DNA of 36,725 nt. Origin: Holophagaceae bacterium. GTDB lineage: Bacteria > Acidobacteriota > Holophagae > Holophagales > Holophagaceae. The notes beneath the pieces were generated by a model. That model saw only the letters and a list, made by a program, of their open reading frames with translations. It was not told the origin of the DNA and made no database searches. Every line of letters begins with the position of its first letter. Position 1 is the first letter of the stretch. Both the position numbers and the translations under genes were made by a program. The stretch is from assembly GCA_025361955.1 (NCBI GenBank), contig JANYIU010000253.1, positions 1-36,725 of the forward strand. The letters are read 5' to 3'. Positions 7,800 through 15,046 of the stretch are shown in pieces.

Positions 7800-8895
7800 G
7801 ACCACCCTCGACCGGCTTGAACCGGAGTTCAGCCAAGGTTCGCCCATCCACAGCGCGGATCTCCAGCTGCCCAGGCGCACGGTGCATCAGGGCCAGTCGC
7901 TGCCGGAGATTGGACAACCCCATCCCCTCGGGACTGCCCACCCTGAAGGGCAGACCTGTATTGGCGACCCAAATCCTTACGGCGTCCGGAGTTCCCGCAA
8001 GACCGATCTCCATATCACCGCCCACACGACTGGGGGCGATGCCATGCTTGATGGCGTTCTCCACCAGGGGCTGCAGGAGCAGAGGCGGCGCAAGGAGTTG
8101 CTCCAGCGAGGCATCCCACACCCAGCTCACCCGCAGGCGATCCCCGAGGCGGAATTGTTCCAAGGCCAGCAGTCCCTCCACCAGACTGCGTTCCTGGGCC
8201 AGCGACGCAGCTGTTCTCCCGGCATGATCCAGCAGGCGGCGCAGCATCTCTGCCAGTTTCACGAGGGCGGTCTCCGTGGAGGCGGAATCCTCCCGGGCCA
8301 ATTCCGCGAGACCGCTGATGGCATTGAAGAGGACATGGGGATTCATCTGCGCCTGGAGGGCTCGCGTCTGGGCTTCCCGGGCGTGCAACTCGGCCTCATC
8401 GGCGCGGATCCGCTCCCGGTCGTGGTCCGCCAGGATCCGTCCCAAGAGCACCCCGAAGACGACTGTGGCCAGCCCCAGGATGAGGAGCCGCAACTGCCAG
8501 GGTGGCAGCAGGACCGGGCTGTGCATGGGCGCACCCATCCTCATGCCGCGGCCCATCATCATACCGTCCATCATCATGTCGTGGTCGGGCGGCCAGGGAA
8601 GCAGGTAAAGCACCGCCCAGACCACCAGGAGGTTGCCGACCGTCGCCTGAAGCAAACCCCTCAAAAAAGGCGCCATCGGACACTCGTCCCGCGTCCACTG
8701 CCAGGGGAGCGGCGCCAGGATCAGGAGCACAGTCCCCAGCAGGAAGGGAAGCACCAGCCCGTCTGCAGTCCATCCGCCGGGCCCGCTCCCCCAGCGCAGA
8801 AGGTTCCAGACACCACCAAACAGGAACGCGGCGCCCCAAGTGCCGGGGCGCCGGATCCGTTCCTGCGCGTGCGCGAAGGCGGCGGGAAATAGCAT
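7792..8895 (-). CDS. LytS-type sensor histidine kinase with a Met-rich external loop
   Basis: This 367-residue membrane kinase has about four membrane helices (roughly 21-34, 47-62, 80-100, 131-152). A His_kinase domain of the LytS/YehU type follows, with MNPHVLFNAI (His187), the N-box PLVENAIKHG and the G-box GMGLSNLRQRL. Between helices 3 and 4, residues about 104-125 hold nine methionines and two histidines (DHDMMMDGMMMGRGMRMG...). With the N-terminus inside, this loop faces the periplasm. Met clusters of this kind bind Cu(I)/Ag(I) in known copper proteins, so I infer metal sensing; the sequence does not prove it. The kinase lies 37 bases after the Spy-like gene and overlaps its regulator. 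The ribosome binding site is weak. Confidence 0.88.
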   Translation of the reverse strand: MLFPAAFAHAQERIRRPGTWGAAFLFGGVWNLLRWGSGPGGWTADGLVLPFLLGTVLLILAPLPWQWTRDECPMAPFLRGLLQATVGNLLVVWAVLYLLPWPPDHDMMMDGMMMGRGMRMGAPMHSPVLLPPWQLRLLILGLATVVFGVLLGRILADHDRERIRADEAELHAREAQTRALQAQMNPHVLFNAISGLAELAREDSASTETALVKLAEMLRRLLDHAGRTAASLAQERSLVEGLLALEQFRLGDRLRVSWVWDASLEQLLAPPLLLQPLVENAIKHGIAPSRVGGDMEIGLAGTPDAVRIWVANTGLPFRVGSPEGMGLSNLRQRLALMHRAPGQLEIRAVDGRTLAELRFKPVEGGHV

Positions 8896-8932
8896 GGCGC
8901 AAGTCTACTTTACAAAGGGCTGCTCACTGGGA

Positions 8933-9427
8933 TCAGAAACATCCACCGGCGCCGCCATGGCCCATACCCATGCCTTGGCCCATGCCCTGGCCAGGCCCAC
9001 CCTGAGCGCGCTGCTTGTCCAGAGTGGCTTTCTGGTCCGGGGTCAGGTAGGCTTCGAATTCCCGCATCATAGCCCGGCGTTCCAGCATGACCGCCGTCAT
9101 GGCGTTGGCGGCATTGGCATGCAGTTCCTTCACCTTGGCATCGCTCACGGCGGGATCCTGCATGGCCTTTCGCATCGCTTCCCGAGCCTCGTTCGCGACC
9201 TTCTGCTCGGCGTCCAGGGCAGCCTGGTGACGCTCCGTGAGGGTCTTGAGATTCGCCTGTTGGGCTTCGGTGAGGTTGAGGGCTTGGGTCATGGGTCCGC
9301 AGTTCGCGGCTTGGCCCTTCCTATGGCCACCACCCAGCATCGGGCCGAACCCCTGAGCAGCCAGCACGGTGGCGGTTAGAGCCAGGGCGAGACCCGCGCT
9401 CCAGCCAATGATCTTCGAGATGTTCAT
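8933..9427 (-). CDS. Spy/CpxP-like periplasmic LTXXQ-motif protein with Met/Gly/His-rich tail
   Basis: The start is ATG 9427 (164 aa) with AAGGAG upstream; the longer ORF has no support. A signal peptide (KIIGWSAGLALALTATVLAAQ) sends it to the periplasm. Two LTxxQ motifs (LNLTEAQQ near 51 and LTPDQKATL near 136) flank a long charged helix, the Spy/CpxP/CnrX-type fold, which acts as chaperone or sensor accessory under envelope or metal stress. Cysteines occur near residue 43 and in the last three residues, and the C-terminus GQGMGQGMGMGHGG is a potential soft-metal ligand. As first gene of an operon with a Met-rich kinase and its regulator, it may be the effector or accessory sensor. Confidence 0.82.
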   Translation of the reverse strand: MNISKIIGWSAGLALALTATVLAAQGFGPMLGGGHRKGQAANCGPMTQALNLTEAQQANLKTLTERHQAALDAEQKVANEAREAMRKAMQDPAVSDAKVKELHANAANAMTAVMLERRAMMREFEAYLTPDQKATLDKQRAQGGPGQGMGQGMGMGHGGAGGCF

Positions 9428-9445
9428 GATCGTCTCCTTCAGAAA

Positions 9446-9469
9446 TGGAGCGTGGTTTCGATCGCTCCA
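9446..9469. promoter_or_regulatory. Inverted repeat upstream of the Spy-like gene
   Basis: TGGAGCG and CGCTCCA form a perfect 7-bp dyad around a 10-base spacer, starting 19 bases upstream of the Spy-like start codon in the divergent region with the Lgt-like gene. It could be an operator or a 5' leader hairpin. It does not look like the direct repeats usual for LytTR regulators. Confidence 0.4.
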
Positions 9470-9622
9470 CAACCATGGAACCACTGGGACGGACGCCCGC
9501 TGTCGCCAAACCACGGAATGCAGGTGAACAGGGCCGAATGACAGATCCCACCCCCTGGACTGCAGCAGCTCGACGCGTCTAAGCTGGCAATGGGGGCCTA
9601 CCCCTAGCCTTGGATTGAACGC

Positions 9623-10477
9623 ATGTTTCCCATCCATTTGAATCTGGGTTTCAGGGTCTTCTACTACTACGAAGGCTTCTATTTCTTCGTAGCGATCCTG
9701 GTCGCCTCATTCGTCGCTTACCGGCGCCTGCAGCGGGCAGGTCTCGATGCCAACGTTTTCCTCGACAGCCTTCCTTGGATCCTCCTGGGTGCCCTCCTGG
9801 GTGCGAGAATCTCCCACTTCGCCTTCTGGGAGCTTGGCGAACTCCTGAAGGACCCGCTCACCTTCTTTCGTTTCTGGGAGGGAGGGCTGTCGATCACCGG
9901 CGGGTTGGCTGGGGGTGTCCTGGGGGCATGGTTCTGTTTCCGAAGGGGGAACTTCTGGCATATCTTCGCCGTTACCAGCCCAGCGGTGCTCCTGGGCCAG
10001 GCCATCGGCAGGGTGGGCTGCTTCTTGAACGGCGATGCCTGGGGCATTCCCACGAGTTTACCCTGGGGGATCTCTGAGCCCCGGTTTGGCACCCTGATTC
10101 CGAGCTTTGTGACGGATCATCAATTCCCCAGCGATGCCTGGAGCTGGAGCGTGGTCCAAGGCTTTACCGATCCATCGGCCATGAGCACCGCACCCCTTCA
10201 CCCCACGCAACTCTACGAGGCTTTCGGCGACCTGGTCCTGGCGGGGCTGGTGATCCTGCTGGTGCGGTCTCTTACGACCAGGAGGGGTCCCTGGCAGAGG
10301 GCCGGCTGGCTCCACATTGGCGGTTATTCCCTCCTGCGCTTCGGTCTGGAGTTCCTCCACGGAGACCGGGATATCCCGCTCTGGGCCGGGATGACGGCGC
10401 TGCAGATAAGTCTCCTGGCCGTTGTCGCGTTAAGCGCGATGCTATACCTTCACGCTGCCCCAGAACCTGCGCGTTGA
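9623..10477 (+). CDS. Lgt-like (prolipoprotein diacylglyceryl transferase family) membrane protein
   Basis: This 284-residue multi-helix protein has Lgt family landmarks: an N-terminal YEGFYFFVAIL helix, GARISHFAFW, the signature GRVGCFLNGDAWG (Arg130), HPTQLYEAF and the C-terminal RFGLEFLHGD. Lgt attaches diacylglycerol to the lipobox cysteine of prolipoproteins. Two positions differ from the E. coli enzyme: the GG-x-x-F-H-GG histidine is Thr here (GGLSITGG), and the Asn after GRIG is Cys. The Cys is common in family members; loss of the His is rarer. It may therefore be an accessory paralogue, with the housekeeping lgt elsewhere. It precedes two polyferredoxin genes on the same strand, 148 bases away. 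Its ribosome binding site is poor. Confidence 0.82.
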   Translation: MFPIHLNLGFRVFYYYEGFYFFVAILVASFVAYRRLQRAGLDANVFLDSLPWILLGALLGARISHFAFWELGELLKDPLTFFRFWEGGLSITGGLAGGVLGAWFCFRRGNFWHIFAVTSPAVLLGQAIGRVGCFLNGDAWGIPTSLPWGISEPRFGTLIPSFVTDHQFPSDAWSWSVVQGFTDPSAMSTAPLHPTQLYEAFGDLVLAGLVILLVRSLTTRRGPWQRAGWLHIGGYSLLRFGLEFLHGDRDIPLWAGMTALQISLLAVVALSAMLYLHAAPEPAR

Positions 10478-10625
10478 GGGTACTAACAAAGTCCGTGGCT
10501 AAACGCGATCCCCTGCGATCCAGGGCATCCGGTTTGCGATTCAGCCCCTTGTTCCTGCATCCCGTTGAAGGAAGTGCACACGGCGAATGTTCAGTGGTCC
10601 CATGACTTCATAACGGGAGCTGAAT

Positions 10626-10802
10626 ATGGCCATAGAAAAGAATGACGCGAAGACGACGTCCACGGCAAAAAGCGTCCGGCTGACCATTCTCATGATGGTC
10701 CTGGCGATCTCGACCGGTGTGGGCCTCCTGCACCAGTTCTCGGATTTGAAGCCTGTCAGCGTGGACGCACTCTGTCCCTTCGGTGGCATCGAATCTTTCT
10801 AG
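10626..10802 (+). pseudogene. N-terminal 58 codons of a NapH/NosR-like polyferredoxin, ending in an in-frame TAG
   Basis: From ATG 10626, with GGGAG at good spacing, the frame encodes a short charged start, one membrane helix (VRLTILMMVLAISTGVGLL) and VDALCPFGGIESF, then TAG at 10800-10802. The next codons continue the same family in the same frame (SVLASGTLLAKIGW). Related proteins normally have an aromatic residue at this position (CPFGGIExLYSxL, from memory), so a Tyr TAC/TAT to TAG change would explain it. The good ribosome binding site belongs to this fragment, which argues that the original gene was 10626-11786. It is a true nonsense mutation, a sequencing error or a read-through stop. 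Confidence 0.75.
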
Positions 10803-10805
10803 AGC

Positions 10806-11786
10806 GTGCTCGCCTCTGGCACTCTGCTGGCCAAGATCGGCTGGTCCAGTTTCATCCTACTGCTAGCTACCCTGGTAGCCGCCATACTCTTCCGACGGAG
10901 CTTCTGCGGCAACGTATGCCCCTTGGTTACCCTGCAGGAACTGTTCGCCCGGGCCGGCAAGAAGGTGCTTGGGAAGCGCTCCACCGTCCCCGCAGCCGCA
11001 GACTACTGGGCCAGATACCTCAAATATGTGGTGCTCGCCGTCTTCACTCTTCTTTCCGCGGCGCTCGGCACTCTCGTGATCCGTCCCTACGATCCCTGGG
11101 TCACCTATCACCACCTGTTCTCGCCGGAACTGCTCGATGGGTTCCTCATCGGCCTCACTGTGCTGCTCCTTACCGTGGTCGGCTCCTTTTTCTATGACCG
11201 CGTCTTCTGCAAGTATCTGTGCCCCATGGGTGCCGCCCTCACCCCCTTCGCAAAGCTCGGGCTCTTCAAGATCAAGCGCAACGCCCACACCTGCATCAAC
11301 TGCAGCCTCTGCGACAAGGCCTGCCCCGTGAACCTGCCGGTATCGCGCCTGGAGAAGATCACGGATCCCGAATGCCTGGACTGCGATCAGTGCGTGAACG
11401 CCTGCCCCGTGAAGAACACTCTCGTCATCGAGGGCCCGGGCGGCAAGCGCATCGGCTCGACCTTCCGGGTGGTGGCGACCTTCGCGATCTTCCTGCTGGT
11501 CGTCGGCAGCACCTCCCTATCGGGTGTGTTCGGCTGGACCATGCCGCCCCTGACCGGCGGCACCAGCGAGGGTGGAAAACCCGCCTTCACCTTCGAAGCC
11601 ATCAAGGGCACAGACACCTGGCTGGCGGTGAGCGAGGCTTCGGGGATTCCCAAGGAAGCCTTCGTGGCGCGCTTCCAGCTCACCGAGGCCGACCTGGCCC
11701 AGCCGATCAAGACGAAGGCCCACGCCCCGGGCTCCACCTTCGACACCGAAGCGGTCCGCGAGTGGGTCAAGGAAAAGCTGCACTAG
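10806..11786 (+). CDS. Membrane polyferredoxin, NapH/NosR-like, main part after the TAG
   Basis: The remaining 326 codons are intact. Two membrane CxxxCP motifs (FCGNVCP at 34-38, FCKYLCP at 135-139) are each tied to helices. Two cytoplasmic-type [4Fe-4S] sites follow: C163-x2-C-x2-C-x3-CP and C190-x2-C-x2-C-x3-CP. A last helix (VVATFAIFLLVVGSTSLSG) leads to a soluble C-terminal domain (TWLAVSEASGIPKEAFVARF...). Such proteins pass electrons between quinol and periplasmic or membrane redox partners. If translated alone it would need GTG 10806, which has no ribosome binding site, so expression probably depends on read-through or is lost. The following polyferredoxin starts 11 bases later with a perfect Shine-Dalgarno. 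The partner enzyme is not in the window. Confidence 0.8.
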   Translation: MLASGTLLAKIGWSSFILLLATLVAAILFRRSFCGNVCPLVTLQELFARAGKKVLGKRSTVPAAADYWARYLKYVVLAVFTLLSAALGTLVIRPYDPWVTYHHLFSPELLDGFLIGLTVLLLTVVGSFFYDRVFCKYLCPMGAALTPFAKLGLFKIKRNAHTCINCSLCDKACPVNLPVSRLEKITDPECLDCDQCVNACPVKNTLVIEGPGGKRIGSTFRVVATFAIFLLVVGSTSLSGVFGWTMPPLTGGTSEGGKPAFTFEAIKGTDTWLAVSEASGIPKEAFVARFQLTEADLAQPIKTKAHAPGSTFDTEAVREWVKEKLH

Positions 11787-11796
11787 GAGGTGCCCC

Positions 11797-12930
11797 GTGA
11801 AAAAAGTCTGGTCGACCTTCATCACCCTCGTGATCCTGGTGGTTGCATCGTCCTGGTTCGTGTCGGGCCTCTGGAGCAGAAAAGAGGAGAAGCTCGTCCT
11901 TCCGCAGCAGCTGGTCTTCACCCCCGGGGAGTCGCTCGACACCTTCATGGCGGGCAACATGATTCCCGATGCGGTCATGGCGAAGGTCCTGGGCAAGACC
12001 GCCGTTGCGGACAAAGGGGTGCCGCTGGCCAGCCTCTTGGCGAACCCCCCGCTTTCCAGCGCAGAGCTGCAGACGAAGCTGCTGAAGGCGGCCGCGCTGG
12101 CCTCAGAGGATGCCGGGAAGGACTGGCAGAAGATCCTCCCCAAGTTCGCCCTGTGGGCCATCTTCTTGTTCGTCTCCTTCAGGGCGCTCACGCAGGGCCG
12201 GTTCAACCGCAAGACCCGGAAGGGGTACTACCTGGGCGCCGTGGTGCTCTTTGGGGTGGCCTTCGGCTCCGATCCCAGCCCCATGGGCACGGTGAAGGAC
12301 GCCATCGTCCTGCTCGCCAGGGAAGGCGTCGTCTTCCCACCGCGCCTCATCGCCCTCACGGTATTCCTCCTGACCGTGGTGCTCGCCAACAAGGCCATCT
12401 GTGCCTGGGGCTGTCAGTTAGGCGTACTGCAGGATCTGGTCTTCCGGCTGAACCGGAACCAGGCTGACACCAAGGGAATCCTCAAGCAGTACAAGGTGCC
12501 CTTCGTCATCTCCAATGGTGTGAGAGTGGTCTTCTTCCTCGCGTTCACGGCCGTTGCCATCGTCGTTGGCATGGACTTCATCGAATCCGTGGATCCCTTC
12601 AAGACCTTCAACCCCACCCATCTCGGCCTCACTGGCGCCATCGCCGCGGGCAGCCTGCTCGTGGCCTCCCTGTTCATCTACCGGCCCTGGTGTCACTTCT
12701 TCTGCCCCTTCGGACTGGTCAGTTGGTTGCTGGAGCGCTTCAGCCTCAACAAGATCCGGGTGGACGAAAATGTGTGCACCCTATGCGGTTCCTGTGAGCG
12801 GGCCTGCCCTTCGGACGTCATGGGCGCCATCCTGCATAAGAAGAAGGTGATCCCCGACTGTTTCTCCTGTGGCACTTGCACAGAGGTCTGCCCCACGAAG
12901 GCCATTTCCTTCGGACGAAAGCAGCCTTGA
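11797..12930 (+). CDS. Second membrane polyferredoxin (4Fe-4S binding protein)
   Basis: GTG 11797 is preceded by AGGAGGTG at ideal spacing, overlapping the end of the upstream gene's stop region. The 377-residue protein has an N-terminal helix, a soluble segment (about 40-110), then several helices carrying CAWGCQLGVLQDL (202-206) and WCHFFCPFGLVSWLLE (299-303). Two C-terminal [4Fe-4S] motifs follow: C327-x2-C-x2-C-x3-CP and C355-x2-C-x2-C-x3-CP. The soluble segment (DTFMAGNMIPDAVMAKVLG) resembles the C-terminal domain of the upstream polyferredoxin, as if the pair share a docking module. It is a likely electron carrier through the membrane. It ends 25 bases from the convergent GGGtGRT gene. 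Confidence 0.85.
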   Translation: MKKVWSTFITLVILVVASSWFVSGLWSRKEEKLVLPQQLVFTPGESLDTFMAGNMIPDAVMAKVLGKTAVADKGVPLASLLANPPLSSAELQTKLLKAAALASEDAGKDWQKILPKFALWAIFLFVSFRALTQGRFNRKTRKGYYLGAVVLFGVAFGSDPSPMGTVKDAIVLLAREGVVFPPRLIALTVFLLTVVLANKAICAWGCQLGVLQDLVFRLNRNQADTKGILKQYKVPFVISNGVRVVFFLAFTAVAIVVGMDFIESVDPFKTFNPTHLGLTGAIAAGSLLVASLFIYRPWCHFFCPFGLVSWLLERFSLNKIRVDENVCTLCGSCERACPSDVMGAILHKKKVIPDCFSCGTCTEVCPTKAISFGRKQP

Positions 12931-12955
12931 GCGATTGAGCCATTGAAATCTTTAT

Positions 12956-13957
12956 TCAGTTCGCCAGGGCCTGTTCAAGAGCTACGGCCACGGCCACGCT
13001 GGCGCCGACCATGGGGTTGTTGCCCATACCCAGGAAGCCCATCATCTCGACGTGCGCGGGCACAGAGGAGGAGCCCGCGAACTGGGCGTCGGAGTGCATG
13101 CGGCCCATGGTGTCGGTCATGCCGTACGAGGCGGGTCCGGCGGCCATGTTATCGGGGTGCAGGGTCCGGCCCGTGCCGCCGCCTGAGGCTACTGAGAAGT
13201 ATTTCTTGCCCTGCTCCAGGCGCTCCTTCTTGTAGGTGCCTGCCACAGGGTGCTGGAAGCGGGTGGGGTTGGTGGAATTGCCCGTGATGGAGACATCCAC
13301 GCCCTCGTGATGGTTGATGGCCACGCCCTCGCGCACGTCGTCGGCGCCGTAGCAACGGACCTTGGCCTTCTCGCCCTTGGAATAGGCGATCTCCCTCACG
13401 ATGGCCAGTTTCCCGCTGGCATAATCGAACTTCGTCTGCACATAGGTGAAGCCGTTGATGCGGGAGATGATCTGAGCGGCGTCCTTGCCCAGGCCGTTGA
13501 GGATCACCTGCAGGGGCTCCTTGCGAGCCTTGTTGGCGGAGCGTGCGAGCCCGATGGCGCCCTCGGCGGCGGCGAAGGATTCGTGGCCCGCCAGAAAGGC
13601 GAAGCACTTGGTTTCCTCTTTGAGCAACATGGAGGCTAGATTGCCGTGGCCAATGCCCACCTTGCGGTCGTCTGCCACAGAGCCAGGGATGCAGAAGGCT
13701 TGCATACCTTCGCCCAGGGAGATGGCAATGTCCACGGCCTTGGTCTGGCCCTTTTTGAGGGCGATGGCGGCGCCGAGGATGTAGGCCCAGCAGGCGTTCT
13801 CAAAGGCGAGATTCTGGATGCCCTTGACGATGCCATAGACATCGACGCCCTTGGCCTCACTGAGCTTCCTGGCCTCTTCCAGGGAAGCGATGCCGTACTT
13901 GGCCAGCACGGGATTGATTTGGCCGATTCTGCGTTCATAGGATTCAAACAAAGCCAT
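12956..13957 (-). CDS. GGGtGRT protein
   Basis: This 333-residue protein carries the family-naming motif SGGGTGRTLHPDNMAAG, followed by the highly conserved GMTDTMGRMHSDAQFAG and the C-terminal EMMGFLGMGNNPMVGAS. The family is widespread in anaerobes and, to my knowledge, has no assigned biochemical function. The protein is soluble, with no signal peptide or membrane helices, and is rich in glycine and small residues (GHGNLASMLL, FAFLAGHESFAAAEGAIG). AAGGAG precedes ATG 13957. It is the second gene of a two-gene operon with a NifU-like scaffold 18 bases upstream; this pairing recurs in the family, which suggests a role linked to an iron-sulfur cluster or to a cluster-dependent substrate. Confidence 0.88.
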   Translation of the reverse strand: MALFESYERRIGQINPVLAKYGIASLEEARKLSEAKGVDVYGIVKGIQNLAFENACWAYILGAAIALKKGQTKAVDIAISLGEGMQAFCIPGSVADDRKVGIGHGNLASMLLKEETKCFAFLAGHESFAAAEGAIGLARSANKARKEPLQVILNGLGKDAAQIISRINGFTYVQTKFDYASGKLAIVREIAYSKGEKAKVRCYGADDVREGVAINHHEGVDVSITGNSTNPTRFQHPVAGTYKKERLEQGKKYFSVASGGGTGRTLHPDNMAAGPASYGMTDTMGRMHSDAQFAGSSSVPAHVEMMGFLGMGNNPMVGASVAVAVALEQALAN

Positions 13958-13975
13958 GGAGTTTCTCCTTCGCGC

Positions 13976-14668
13976 TTACTGATGACGGGGGTTGATGGTG
14001 CGAGTGGCCTCGCTGAAGCGGCCGTAATTCGAGGTGGCCTTCTTCAGTGCCTCCGCGGGTGCCATGCCCTTCTCGATGGATTCCATCATCTTGCCCAAGT
14101 GCACGAACTCGTATCCGATCACTTCGTCATTCTCATCGAGGGCCATGCGGGTCACGTAACCCTCGGCCATTTCCAGGTAGCGTACACCCTTGGCCACGGT
14201 GCCGTACATGGTCCCGATCTGGCTGCGCAACCCCTTGCCCAGGTCCTCGAGCCCGGCGCCGATGGGCAGGCCCCCCTCGGAGAAGGCTGTCTGAGTGCGG
14301 CCGTAGATGATCTGCAGGAACAGTTCCCGCATGGCCGTGTTGATGGCATCACAGACCAGGTCCGTGTTCATGGCTTCCAGGATGGTCTTGCCGGAAAGGA
14401 TCTCGGCGGCCATGGCCGCGGAGTGGGTCATGCCCGAGCAGCCGATGACCTCCACCAGGGCTTCCTGGATGATGCCGTCTTTCACATTAAGGGTCAGCTT
14501 GCAGGCGCCCTGTTGCGGCGCGCACCAGCCCACGCCATGCGTGAGGCCGGAGATATCCTTGATCTCCTTAGCCTGCACCCAACGGCCCTCCTGAGGAATG
14601 GGCGCTGGGCCATGGTTGGGCCCCTTCGCCACGCACGTCATCTGTTCCACTTCCGTCGAATACAGCAT
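13976..14668 (-). CDS. NifU/IscU-like iron-sulfur cluster scaffold protein
   Basis: The 230-residue protein begins at ATG 14668 behind AGGAGG. Its core reads VEVIGCSGMTHSAAMAAEILSGKT, matching the GCxxxxAS...L.GKT segment of NifU-N/IscU scaffolds, with other cysteines at GWCAPQQGACKL and LVCDA. In classic scaffolds three cysteines hold the nascent cluster; the third usual position is not obvious here, so cluster binding may differ. The C-terminal extension (about 140-230) is not in IscU and seems specific to the form paired with GGGtGRT proteins. It is the first gene of that pair. I infer a specialised assembly or carrier role rather than general Isc function, since no iscS or iscA lies nearby. 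Confidence 0.82.
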   Translation of the reverse strand: MLYSTEVEQMTCVAKGPNHGPAPIPQEGRWVQAKEIKDISGLTHGVGWCAPQQGACKLTLNVKDGIIQEALVEVIGCSGMTHSAAMAAEILSGKTILEAMNTDLVCDAINTAMRELFLQIIYGRTQTAFSEGGLPIGAGLEDLGKGLRSQIGTMYGTVAKGVRYLEMAEGYVTRMALDENDEVIGYEFVHLGKMMESIEKGMAPAEALKKATSNYGRFSEATRTINPRHQ

Positions 14669-15046
14669 TCGTCGGCCTCCTTCCTGAACTTGGGTTTACA
14701 GTTCCCGGTGGCCTTCACTGGGGATCAGGCATCCAACGCCTGGGTACAGCGAGGCAGTCCGATGGATGCCTGCTGCTAGACCATTCTAGCGGATTCCTGG
14801 AGCACACGCCCCCATCAATCTCGCGCAGGTGAAACCAGTGGGGGATTGATGAAGCCCCAGCCCCAAGAGAAATCCTGGATCCGTGCAACTTGGGGTGAGA
14901 ACTGAGTGCTGGAGGCTCCGTTCATGCTCCAGGCACCCTGAGCCGATAACAAACTTGTTGGGTACTCCAATCGTTCAATCGTCCCTGGCCTCCATCTTCG
15001 CTCCCTGTTTATCCAAGATCTCGTGAAAGCAAGCTAAAAGGCGTAT
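14669..15046. other. Divergent intergenic region between the scaffold gene and the hybrid kinase
   Basis: These 378 bases contain no gene I can support. They must hold the promoters of both flanking genes, but no clear -35/-10 pair stands out. Two dyads are visible: CAGGCATCCA/TGGATGCCTG at 14726-14772 (listed separately) and a weaker CATCAATC/GATTGATG pair around 14813-14855. Base composition shifts toward A+T from about 14945 onward, merging into the AT-rich start of the kinase gene. Confidence 0.5.
14726..14772. promoter_or_regulatory. 10-bp perfect inverted repeat upstream of the scaffold/GGGtGRT operon
   Basis: CAGGCATCCA (14726-14735) and TGGATGCCTG (14763-14772) are exact reverse complements with 27 bases between them. 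The nearest arm is 57 bases upstream of the scaffold start codon. It is a candidate two-site operator or leader hairpin for the operon. Confidence 0.4.

Noticed and set aside
10800-10802. TAG as a pyrrolysine or programmed read-through codon
   Set aside because: No pylT/pylS or downstream insertion element is visible in the window; a point mutation or read error is simpler.
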